Source: Acidobacteriaceae bacterium KBS 146 (GTDB lineage: Bacteria; Acidobacteriota; Terriglobia; Terriglobales; Acidobacteriaceae). Taken from it: DNA of 64,000 nt. The notes under the pieces were generated by a model. The model was not told the DNA's origin. It did not search any database and saw only the letters and a program-made list of their open reading frames with translations. Of this stretch, positions 17,167-24,290 are shown piece by piece. Positions within the stretch are counted from its first letter, which is position 1, and the number at the start of each line of letters is the position of its first letter. The stretch covers positions 2,542,001 to 2,606,000 of the forward strand of contig JHVA01000001.1 of the NCBI GenBank assembly GCA_000688615.1. The letters run 5' to 3'. Made by a program: the position numbers and the translations under genes.

Positions 17167-18087
17167 AGCAAGCAACGCATCCACCTCTTCTCGACGGGGC
17201 ATCGAGGGAGCGGTTCCACGACGCGTCACCGAAAGACCGGCCACGGCACAGGCAAAGCGCGCAGCTTCTTCAAATCCTCTTCCCTCGGCGAGAGCGGTTG
17301 CGAAGCCTCCGTTGAAGGCATCTCCCGCTCCGGTCGTCTCGACTACCGGACCTGCGTTCATGGCGGGAATGTGCGCGCTCAATTCCCTGTTCCTCAAGAG
17401 GGCTCCATTCGCCCCCAACGTGATAACAACGTTGCCTGCCCCCCGGTCGAGCAGGCGATCTGCAGCGCGCTCCGCGCTGGCGAGACTGTCGACCTCGATC
17501 CCGGTCAGGGTTGCGGCCTCTGTCTCGTTTGGAGTGATGTAGTCACAGAGCGCGTAGATCGTCTCGGGCAGCAGCATGGCCGGCGCCGGATTGAGGATGG
17601 TTGTGACTGCATGCTCATGGGCCAGACGCAAGCCATGTTCGACGACAGGCACAGGAAGTTCGAGCTGGGCGATGAAGACGCGCGAGGCGGCGATGGAAGC
17701 CGAAGCCAGATCAACCTCGTCGGCCGTGAGCTCGAAGCATGCTCCCGGAACGATGATGATGGCGTTCTCGCCGCGCTTCTCATCGAGGATGATGGCGGCC
17801 GCACCGGTCGCATGCGAGGTGGTCGGGATGAACTCGGTATCGATACCTTCTTCACGGTAGAGCTCGCGGGCCATCTCTCCAAAAGAGTCCTGCCCGAGCT
17901 TGGTGATGAACGAGACATTGCCTCCGGCGCGGGCAGCGGCGACGGCCTGGTTGGATCCTTTTCCGCCGGGTCCGACGACAAAGGAGGAGCCCATGCGGGT
18001 TTCGCCCCAGGCCGGAAGCGCCGGCACATGGAAGGTGAGATCGGCGACGAAGCTTCCGAGCACGGTGATTCGGTTTTTCGCGATCAA
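17149..18087 (-). CDS. rbsK: Ribokinase (PfkB family)
   Basis: A 312-residue PfkB-family sugar kinase that phosphorylates ribose at O5 for entry into the pentose phosphate pool. Visible motifs are the N-terminal GGKGSNQAVAAARAG (family signature 1), the ITPNETEAATLTG block, and the catalytic DTxGAGD-like region VETTGAGDAFNGGFATAL with the base Asp. There is no ribose transporter or lacI-type regulator beside it, so it may salvage ribose released from nucleosides. The 3' end overlaps hemY by 18 bases, tail to tail. Confidence 0.9.
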   Translation of the reverse strand: MIAKNRITVLGSFVADLTFHVPALPAWGETRMGSSFVVGPGGKGSNQAVAAARAGGNVSFITKLGQDSFGEMARELYREEGIDTEFIPTTSHATGAAAIILDEKRGENAIIIVPGACFELTADEVDLASASIAASRVFIAQLELPVPVVEHGLRLAHEHAVTTILNPAPAMLLPETIYALCDYITPNETEAATLTGIEVDSLASAERAADRLLDRGAGNVVITLGANGALLRNRELSAHIPAMNAGPVVETTGAGDAFNGGFATALAEGRGFEEAARFACAVAGLSVTRRGTAPSMPRREEVDALLALTAHR

Positions 18088-18182
18088 CTCTGACTCCTCA
18101 TGCCAGCATAGCCGAGCGGCATGAATCCGATTTGGTACACGTTATCCACGGAAATTTAACATCACAGCCTTCAAAAGGCTTG

Positions 18183-19193
18183 ATGGGCGCAGGCTTTCGA
18201 AGGATACTCCAACAAGAAGCCGTAGCTTTTTGCAAGACGGTGGCACACCGAGACACGACCGTGACCCGATATAGCCGTCAAGACGTCCTTCGGATCCTGC
18301 ACCTGAACCCACAGCAGTTGCTGTCGTGGGAGCGGGCCGGACTTATCTTCCTCAAAGACGAGTACAGCTTCGGAGACCTGGGCCAGCTTCGCGCGTTGCG
18401 CGATCTGCAGGCCCATGCCGCGAAGACCCGCACACGCATCTCCGCCAGCAGCATTCGAGCTTCGGTCGATGCGATGCAGCGCATTGCCGGGATGAAGAAC
18501 CCGCTGCTCGAGAGCTCGGCGGTCCGTCGCGGCTCGCGGCTCGCCTTCCGCATCGAGGGCGTTCTGGTCGATCCTCTGACGCAGCAACTTGCCTTCGACT
18601 TCGAAGCCTCTGCAGGCTCACGAAGAGGGATTGTCTGCAACGGGGACATGCGTGCCAGCAATCCAGCCCAGAAGGCAGCACAGCTGCAGGAGATCTTTCT
18701 CCGCGCGGTGCAACTGGAAGAGAAGTCCGCCACGGTTCCCCAGGCAGCGGCGCTTTACGAAACCATTCTTGCAATCGAGCCGGCCCATGCCCCTTCGCTG
18801 ATCAACCTGGGAACGATTCACTACAACATGCGCCAGTACGAACTGGCCGAAGGGCTGTACCGGCGGGCGACCATCGCCGATCCGGACTACGCATTAGCGT
18901 TCTTCGATCTGGGCAATGTGCTCGACGAGATGCAACATCTGCACGAGGCGACGGCCGCATACCAGAAGGCAGTCGAGCTGGTGCCGCAGTATGCCGACGC
19001 TCATTACAACCTGGCTCTCGCTTATGAGAGGCAGGGGCAGAAGCGCCGAGCCCTGCGCCACTGGCTCACCTACGTTCGTCTGGACCCGGTTGGACCGTGG
19101 GCGAGTCATGCCCGGGATCAGGCACGGAAGATCCTGAAGTCGGAGAAGCTCTCGATTGTGAGCCGCCGCGGACGTCTTGTGCGGGCGGGGTGA
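18183..19193 (+). CDS. MerR-like HTH domain fused to TPR repeats
   Basis: The product combines a MerR-type winged-helix at the N-terminus (about residues 27-100: RYSRQDVLRIL, LLSWERAGLI, YSFGDLGQLRALRDLQ, then SASSIRASVDAMQRI) with tetratricopeptide repeats in the C-terminal half. The repeats read LINLGTIHYNMRQYELAEGLYRRA, AFFDLGNVLDEMQHLHEATAAYQKA and AHYNLALAYERQGQKRRALRHW. It is likely a DNA-binding or protein-interaction regulator. The start is uncertain: ATG 18183 is used here; GTG 18261 begins right at the HTH; a TTG at 18132 would give 353 residues. It is divergent from ribokinase. Target genes unknown. Confidence 0.72.
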   Translation: MGAGFRRILQQEAVAFCKTVAHRDTTVTRYSRQDVLRILHLNPQQLLSWERAGLIFLKDEYSFGDLGQLRALRDLQAHAAKTRTRISASSIRASVDAMQRIAGMKNPLLESSAVRRGSRLAFRIEGVLVDPLTQQLAFDFEASAGSRRGIVCNGDMRASNPAQKAAQLQEIFLRAVQLEEKSATVPQAAALYETILAIEPAHAPSLINLGTIHYNMRQYELAEGLYRRATIADPDYALAFFDLGNVLDEMQHLHEATAAYQKAVELVPQYADAHYNLALAYERQGQKRRALRHWLTYVRLDPVGPWASHARDQARKILKSEKLSIVSRRGRLVRAG

Positions 19194-19508
19194 GTACCCC
19201 CCTGCATAATTGCGCAAAGTCTTCCAGAAATTGGACTTAGGTCTGGACTTCGATAGATTCAGGGCTCAAAATTTGCAAAATCATCAATGAATTTGACCTG
19301 CTTCGCCGTAAAGTCTTCCATCTATTGTGGTTGCGGAGTGCAGAAGTTCCGTTTTCCCTGGCGGTCCTTGACCGGGAGCGCTGATTTAAGGATAAGGAAT
19401 GGGCCGGGGTGAATCGGCAGAAATATGTCTTTTATTTTGTTTGAGTTGGGCTGATGGAGGGCTTGACACGGTTCGCGGGGTGTAGGGGGTCGAGCTTTGC
19501 TCGATGCC

Positions 19509-19549
19509 CACCTTAGCGACGGTGAAGCTGTCGCGAAGATGGGGCACCC
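19509..19549. repeat. Dispersed 41-bp repeat, copy 1
   Basis: A 41-base element beginning CACCTTAGC and ending GAAGATGGGGCACCC. A second copy of equal length lies at 21097-21137, and a worn partial copy at 21171-21208. All are intergenic, and no coding function is seen. Confidence 0.65.
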
Positions 19550-19592
19550 GGGAATGGGTGGTGCGACGATGGCTTTGTTGGCTGGACCGAAA

Positions 19593-19624
19593 AAATACAG
19601 GGATTCTTCGGCTTCGCCTCAGAA
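19593..19624. repeat. 32-bp repeat shared with 59655-59686
   Basis: A 32-base segment containing GGGATTCTTCGGCTTCGCC is repeated without mismatch, in opposite orientation, 40 kb away at 59655-59686. Its CTTCGGCTTCGCCTCAG core resembles the end of the CTCAGGATGACA family found elsewhere in the window. Confidence 0.75.
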
Positions 19625-19699
19625 TGACGATCCTTTGAGGTTGGTTGCGTGACTGAGTGCTCATGCATGGCCGAATGCTCCTTGCGTGACTGAGTGCCT

Positions 19700-20863
19700 T
19701 CAGAGGATTAGTTTTGCGATGGTGGCAAGCTGCATGAAGGATGTTCCTTCGTAGATCTTGCCGATCTTGGCGTCGCGGTAGAACTTTTCGACAGGGAAGT
19801 CTTTGACGAAGCCTGAGCCTCCGAAGACCTCGACGGCGAGGGAGGCGACGCGTTCCGCAACCTGCGAAGCGAAGTACTTGGCCATGGCCGCCTCTTTGAG
19901 GTATGGCTGGCGTGCGTCTTTGAGGCGTGCGGCGTTATAGACCAGCAAGCGTGCCGCCTCGATGTCGGTGGCCATCTCGGCGAGTTGGAACTGCATGGCC
20001 TGAAAGTCGCCGATGGGCTTGCCGAACTGCTTGCGCTCTCTGGCCCAGCGGATGGCGTGCTGCCATGCTCCCTGGGCAAGCCCCAACATCTGCGCGCCGA
20101 TGCCGATGCGACCCTCGTTGAGAGTTTCGATGGCGATCTTGTAGCCCTTGCCGGGTTCGCCGAGGACTTGAGAGGACGGGAGGACGCAGTCGCGAAAGAT
20201 AAGCTCGCAGGTGCTGGAGGCGCGGATGCCGAGCTTGTCCTCTTTTTTGCCGAGCGTGAATCCGGGGGTGTCCTTTTCGACGAGAAAGGCAGTGATGCCT
20301 TTATAGCCGGCGGCGCGGTCGATCGTGGCAAAGACGATGAAGAGTCCTGCCTCTTTTGCGTTGGTGATCCAGAGTTTTTGTCCGTTCAGGACGTAGGAGT
20401 CGCCCTGGGGAGTGGCTCGTGTCTCCAGTGCAAAGGCATCGGAGCCGGAGCGTGCTTCGCTGAGCGCGTAGGCTCCGATGGTATCGACGGCGAAGCGAGG
20501 AAGATAGCGCTGCTTCTGCTCTTCGTTCGCCCAGCGGATAAGAGCGTTGATGCAGAGGGTGTTCTGCACATCGACCAGGACGCCGACGGCGGGGTCGACG
20601 GCAGAGATCTCCTCGACGGCGAGAATGGCCTCGAAGAAGGTACCTGCAGCACCGCCGAACTGCTCCGGAATCTCAATCCCCATCAGGCCGAGAGAGAAGA
20701 GCTGGCGGAGCAGCTTTGGGTCCATCTGCTGGGACTCATCCATAGAACGGACGAGCGGAGCGATTTCGGCGGCGGCGAACTGACGCACGGTATCGCGGAA
20801 GAGACGTTCGTCGGGACTAAGCTGCGTGAGGGCTGCAGGGGTAGCAGGGTTGGTTGGAATCAC
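19700..20863 (-). CDS. Acyl-CoA dehydrogenase (short/branched-chain type)
   Basis: FAD-dependent enzyme introducing the alpha-beta double bond in an acyl-CoA, for fatty acid or branched-chain amino acid breakdown. About 387 residues with the full domain order: the N-terminal helical part, the middle FAD signature YALSEARSGSDAF and WITNAKEAGLFIVFA, and the C-terminal part with RKQFGKPIGDFQAMQF, EVFGGSGFVKDFPVEKFYRDAKI and IYEGTSFMQ, which carries the catalytic Glu. Start GTG at 20863 is preferred, with TGAGGTC in front; an in-frame TTG at 20890 adds nine residues. It stands alone, without other beta-oxidation genes, so the acyl chain cannot be assigned. Confidence 0.94.
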   Translation of the reverse strand: MIPTNPATPAALTQLSPDERLFRDTVRQFAAAEIAPLVRSMDESQQMDPKLLRQLFSLGLMGIEIPEQFGGAAGTFFEAILAVEEISAVDPAVGVLVDVQNTLCINALIRWANEEQKQRYLPRFAVDTIGAYALSEARSGSDAFALETRATPQGDSYVLNGQKLWITNAKEAGLFIVFATIDRAAGYKGITAFLVEKDTPGFTLGKKEDKLGIRASSTCELIFRDCVLPSSQVLGEPGKGYKIAIETLNEGRIGIGAQMLGLAQGAWQHAIRWARERKQFGKPIGDFQAMQFQLAEMATDIEAARLLVYNAARLKDARQPYLKEAAMAKYFASQVAERVASLAVEVFGGSGFVKDFPVEKFYRDAKIGKIYEGTSFMQLATIAKLIL

Positions 20864-20977
20864 GAGATCGACCTCAGAAAAGGAACACAAGATGCAAAGG
20901 TGAGTTTAGCGGCTGGCCTGGGAGGTTGGAAGCGAATGCCTGGAGAGATTCGGGATTGGAAAAGCTGCGGCCATGGA

Positions 20978-21019
20978 ACCGCAGATCCTTCGACTCACTT
21001 CGTTCGCTCAGGATGACAC
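20978..21019. repeat. CTCAGGATGACA-family repeat
   Basis: Begins ACCGCAGATCCTTCGACT and ends TTCGCTCAGGATGACAC. The same outer blocks, with different inner sequences, recur at 24170-24244 and 32114-32175, and the right end alone at 27030-27054. The outer parts GATCCTTCG and CGCTCAGGATG are only partly complementary, so it is a weak REP-like palindrome. Confidence 0.65.
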
Positions 21020-21096
21020 GTTGGGAGGGTGGAGGAATTGTTCTTCCGCTATCTGGCGTGATTGATGACACAAGCGTGCGTGCGCTCCGATGAGTC

Positions 21097-21137
21097 CACC
21101 TTAGCCGCGATGAGACTGCGGCGAAGATGGGGCACCC
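21097..21137. repeat. Dispersed 41-bp repeat, copy 2
   Basis: Matches 19509-19549 in length and over most positions (CACCTTAGC at the left, GCGAAGATGGGGCACCC at the right), with a few differences in the middle. Confidence 0.65.
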
Positions 21138-21170
21138 TGGAGTCCAGCGATGGAGCGTGCCGACGAGTTC

Positions 21171-21208
21171 CGCTTGCCGACGATAAAGCTGTCGCGAAGA
21201 TGGGCACC
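21171..21208. repeat. Dispersed repeat, degenerate copy 3
   Basis: Contains AAGCTGTCGCGAAGATGGG followed by CACC, as in copy 1, but the left end has diverged and one G is lost. It lies only 33 bp from copy 2 in the same orientation. Confidence 0.5.
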
Positions 21209-21296
21209 GACATTGCGGAGAAAGTGCAGCGGAGGGCTGGACTTACGACGGCGGGATCGTAAAACGCTTTACACTGGTACTTGAGTCCTTTTAGAG

Positions 21297-22532
21297 ATGA
21301 AAACGAAACCGAACCAGCCGCGAACTCCCTTAGCCTTCCTCGGTATTGCGTGCGCGGTCGGGGTTTCGACGATGTATTACAACCAGCCGTTGCTCGAAGA
21401 GATTGGCCGGACGTATGGGGCCTCGGCGGGACGGACCGGGTTTATCGCTGTCGCGACCCAGGTGGGATATGCGTTGGGGCTGCTCTGCTTCGTTCCCCTG
21501 GGAGATGTGCTGGAGCGGCGCGCGCTGATGATGCGGATGTATGCCGCGGTCGCCATCGGGCTGCTGCTGGTAGCGTTTTCGCCAACGCTGGGCTTTCTGC
21601 TGGTGGGCTCGGTCGTGATTGGCCTGCTGGCATCGGTCACGCACATTGTTCTTCCGATTGCCCCTGACCTGGTGAGCCATGAGGAGCGTGGACGGGCGAT
21701 CGGCACCGTGATGACCGGCCTGCTGCTGGGCATTCTGCTGGCCCGCACCTTTGCCGGATGGGTCAGCAATCTGGCGGGGTGGCGTTGGGTGTTTGGAGTC
21801 GCGGCGGTGATGAACGGCATCTTTGTCCCGCTGCTGTGGCGGGTGATGCCGAAGCTTCCTCCGAAACAGAAGCTGAGCTACGGCGATGCGATGCGATCGC
21901 TGTGGACGCTCTACCGGACACAGCCACTGCTGCGCGAATCAAGCTCTATCGGAGCGCTGGTGTTCGCCTCGTTCAGCTGCTTCTGGACGACGCTGGCGTT
22001 TTTACTGGAGAGCCATTATCACCTTGGCGCGGGAGTGGCCGGAACCTTTGGCCTGGTGGGAGCCGCAGGAGCGATGGTTGCCCCGATGGCGGGACGGCTG
22101 GCCGACCGGCATGGCTCACGCTGGGTGATTTCGGTAGGAATGGGCCTTCTGGCCTTCTCGTATGTTGCGCTGTGGGGGCAGGAACGGATTTCCATGCCGG
22201 TGGCGCTGCACCTGGTGGCGCTGGCCTTTGGCGTGATTGTGCTGGATGTCGGAGCACAGATGTGCCAGGTGGCGAATCAGACGAGAATCTTCGGCCTGGT
22301 GCCTTCGGCGCGCAGCCGCCTGAATACGGTCTACATGACCATCTACTTCACAGGCGCGGCGGCGGGGTCGGCGTTATCGACCATCGCCTGGGTCCATTGG
22401 AGATGGAACGGCGTGTGCGGACTGGCCCTCGGACTGATCGGGCTGGCGGCGCTGCGGCATGCCTACGGCAGACGCCTTGGGACAGAGGATCATTGCAAGC
22501 CGACACGCGAAGACGAACTGATGGAAGCCTGA
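21297..22532 (+). CDS. MFS transporter
   Basis: A 411-residue inner-membrane secondary transporter with about twelve hydrophobic segments. MFS signatures are seen in the first half (FVPLGDVLERRALM between helices 2 and 3) and in the second half (MAGRLADRHGSRWVISVG). The sequence opening (LAFLGIACAVGVSTMYYNQPLLEEIG) is typical of the DHA1-like drug efflux or sugar-efflux group with the YNQP motif. Start ATG 21297 has only a weak RBS. No regulator or partner gene is adjacent, and tRNA-Arg follows on the other strand. Substrate unknown. Confidence 0.9.
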   Translation: MKTKPNQPRTPLAFLGIACAVGVSTMYYNQPLLEEIGRTYGASAGRTGFIAVATQVGYALGLLCFVPLGDVLERRALMMRMYAAVAIGLLLVAFSPTLGFLLVGSVVIGLLASVTHIVLPIAPDLVSHEERGRAIGTVMTGLLLGILLARTFAGWVSNLAGWRWVFGVAAVMNGIFVPLLWRVMPKLPPKQKLSYGDAMRSLWTLYRTQPLLRESSSIGALVFASFSCFWTTLAFLLESHYHLGAGVAGTFGLVGAAGAMVAPMAGRLADRHGSRWVISVGMGLLAFSYVALWGQERISMPVALHLVALAFGVIVLDVGAQMCQVANQTRIFGLVPSARSRLNTVYMTIYFTGAAAGSALSTIAWVHWRWNGVCGLALGLIGLAALRHAYGRRLGTEDHCKPTREDELMEA

Positions 22533-22555
22533 GGGAGACGGTTCGCGCGGAGGTG

Positions 22556-22632
22556 TGGTGAGCGAGGCAGGGATCGAACCTGCAACCCCGAGCTTAGAAG
22601 GCTCGTGCTCTATCCGATTGAGCTACTCGCCC
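22556..22632 (-). tRNA. tRNA-Arg (anticodon UCU)
   Basis: Minus-strand cloverleaf of 77 bases with encoded CCA (22556-22558). The acceptor GGGCGAG pairs CTCGCTC, with one G-T pair. The D arm is GCTCAATCGGATAGAGC, the anticodon loop CTTCTAA has TCT, and the T arm is CAGGTTCGATCCCTG. It reads AGA (and AGG) codons. Confidence 0.97.
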
Positions 22633-22758
22633 GCGCTGGAAACAATCTTCGGAGAGACCTACCTCTTCATTGTAAACGGGCGTGGCACCCGTTTCATAAA
22701 AGATGGTGTGGAGAGTCGGTATCGTGTCTACTAATGCCGTTGATGAAAGAGAGGGACG

Positions 22759-23505
22759 ATGGAGAGGCTTAAGGGGAAGCGTGCGCTGATTACGGGGGGC
22801 ACCTCGGGGATCGGACTGGAGACAGCACGACAGTTTTTGGCCGAGGGCGCAAGGGTGGCCATCACCGGGAGGAATCCTGAGACGCTGGCGACAGCGCTGA
22901 ACGCGTTGGGAGGCGAGGCGCTGGTCTTCGAATCGGACGCGGCCAACATAGCCGAGCAGAAGAAGCTGGCCGAGCAGATTGGCGAGGCGTTTGGAACGCT
23001 GGATATTCTGGTGGCAAACGCAGGTATCGTAGAGATGCGACCGATGGGCCAGTGGGATGAAGCGGCGTTCGACCGCTCGATCGGCATCAACCTCAAGGGT
23101 CCATTTTTCCTGATCCAGGAGCTTCTGCCGATCTTTGCGAATCCGGCTTCGATTGTTTTGATGGCGTCGGTGAATGCGCATATCGGGATGGCGAATACGA
23201 GCGTCTACGGCGCGACAAAGGCGGCACTGGCTTCGCTGGCAAGGACGCTGTCGGGGGAGCTGGTCTCGCAAGGGATTCGTGTGAACGCCATCAGCCCGGG
23301 GCCGATTGCGACGCCCCTGTACGGCAAGCTGGGACTTCCGGAGGCCGACATGAAGCATGTGGCGGCGTCGATCCAGAATCAGGTTCCCGTGAAGCGATTT
23401 GGAGAGGCGATTGAGGTCGCCAAGGCTGTGGTCTTTCTTGCCTCGGACGAGGCTCCGTTTACGGTCGGCAGCGAGCTGCTGATGGACGGCGGGCTTGCCC
23501 TGTAG
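22759..23505 (+). CDS. SDR-family oxidoreductase
   Basis: A classical 248-residue short-chain dehydrogenase. It shows the cofactor motif TGGTSGIGLE, an Arg-containing ITGRN that favours NADP(H), NANAG-like VANAGIVE, the catalytic Ser in MASVNAHIG, and YGATK with the active-site Tyr/Lys. It ends with the usual LLMDGGLAL. Start ATG 22759 has AGAGAGGGACG in front. It stands between tRNA-Arg and an unknown gene on the opposite strand, so no pathway is indicated; related proteins reduce 3-oxoacyl groups, sugars or quinones. Confidence 0.92.
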   Translation: MERLKGKRALITGGTSGIGLETARQFLAEGARVAITGRNPETLATALNALGGEALVFESDAANIAEQKKLAEQIGEAFGTLDILVANAGIVEMRPMGQWDEAAFDRSIGINLKGPFFLIQELLPIFANPASIVLMASVNAHIGMANTSVYGATKAALASLARTLSGELVSQGIRVNAISPGPIATPLYGKLGLPEADMKHVAASIQNQVPVKRFGEAIEVAKAVVFLASDEAPFTVGSELLMDGGLAL

Positions 23506-23509
23506 TTGC

Positions 23510-24103
23510 TCAGGAGGTGGTGAAGGCGCGACTGCGGAGGAGTTTGGCTACGTCCACTAAAGTTGCGCCCCATCGCTCTTCCGCAGCCTGGTCATCGTAA
23601 CCGAGGGCTTTGAGGTAGAGGCTGATGGTGAATCCTTCCTGCGGCCCGCTGAGATCGACGAGCGCGGGACGAAGAACGCACTCGAGCGAGGCATAGGGAT
23701 GCTGGAGCGCGGCCCCAAGCCGCGTGATGCGATGCATCAGCTGCTCGTGCTGATGGAAGGAGACGAAGACGGAGCGCTCGCGCCACAGGAGATCGATATA
23801 GCTGGCGAGACCGGAGGGGGCATCCTCGGGGATGAGATCGAGCTCCTGACGAAGCGGATCAAGCTCTTCGGCACTCATCTTCCAGACGTCGCATTTGGCG
23901 GTGAAGACGGGTGAGCGCGCGGCGTTGAGAGCTCGCAGCGCATGCAGGAGCGAAGGGTGCTGCGCTGCTTCTTCCAGCCAGTCGAGGTCGTCCGGATTTT
24001 CGCGAAGATCGAGGAAGTGGCGGGATGGGTCTTCGGGATCGGTCCAGGGAACAACGAGGACCGGGTCCTCGGCTCCACATTCGACGGTCCACTCGCAAAG
24101 CAT
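23510..24103 (-). CDS. Conserved-looking protein of unknown function
   Basis: A 197-residue soluble, acidic protein. The N-terminal part (MLCEWTVECGAEDPVLVVPW...) is followed by a stretch rich in Leu/Asp and a segment WRERSVFVSFHQHEQLMHRI. The end, SLYLKALGYDDQAAEERWGATLVDVAKLLRS, looks like a structured domain. No signal peptide, membrane segment or enzyme motif is visible. Its stop lies 5 bp from the end of the convergent SDR gene. Codon use and length argue for a real gene; I cannot assign a family. Confidence 0.62.
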   Translation of the reverse strand: MLCEWTVECGAEDPVLVVPWTDPEDPSRHFLDLRENPDDLDWLEEAAQHPSLLHALRALNAARSPVFTAKCDVWKMSAEELDPLRQELDLIPEDAPSGLASYIDLLWRERSVFVSFHQHEQLMHRITRLGAALQHPYASLECVLRPALVDLSGPQEGFTISLYLKALGYDDQAAEERWGATLVDVAKLLRSRAFTTS

Positions 24104-24169
24104 CTTTCTATCTTAGCGGCATTATGAGTGAGGCAGCGATATGTGTGCGTCGGTCTTAGGGTGCGCAAC

Positions 24170-24244
24170 GAACCGCAGGTCTGCGACTCCTTCGACGAAG
24201 ATGGTCTCGTTTGACCGCGACCATCTTCGCTCAGGATGACACTT
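24170..24244. repeat. CTCAGGATGACA-family repeat with internal hairpin
   Basis: Starts AACCGCAG and ends CGCTCAGGATGACACTT, as in the other copies. Inside it, CGAAGATGGTC (24196-24206) and GACCATCTTCG (24219-24229) form a perfect 11-bp stem with a 12-base loop. It lies between the upstream end of the unknown 23510-24103 gene and the end of alaS, and may also work as a terminator for alaS. Confidence 0.65.
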
Positions 24245-24290
24245 TATTTCTAAATTTCTGACTGCCTGCCGTTCTCTGTGTCGATGCAGG

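Larger units (their letters stand above)
19194..19699. other. Intergenic region with dispersed repeats
   Basis: About 500 bp between the MerR-TPR gene and the acyl-CoA dehydrogenase gene, whose 3' ends face each other. I find no convincing gene. The notable content is two short repeats listed separately (19509-19549 and 19593-19624). A minus-strand open frame over this part reads as low-complexity Arg/Ser-rich sequence and is not credible. Confidence 0.6.
20864..21296. other. Intergenic region carrying several dispersed repeats
   Basis: A gap of about 430 bp between divergent genes (acyl-CoA dehydrogenase and MFS transporter). It holds one copy of the CTCAGGATGACA family (20978-21019), one 41-bp repeat (21097-21137) and a degenerate third copy (21171-21208). 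No gene or clear promoter was recognised. Confidence 0.6.

Noticed and set aside
19386..19664. Minus-strand open frame in the gap after the MerR-TPR gene
   Set aside because: It spans two dispersed repeats, is low-complexity, and has no RBS; treated as non-coding.
19985..21016. Plus-strand open frame of about 343 residues opposite the acyl-CoA dehydrogenase
   Set aside because: The dehydrogenase frame carries FAD and active-site motifs; the plus frame also runs through an intergenic repeat, so it cannot be a real gene.
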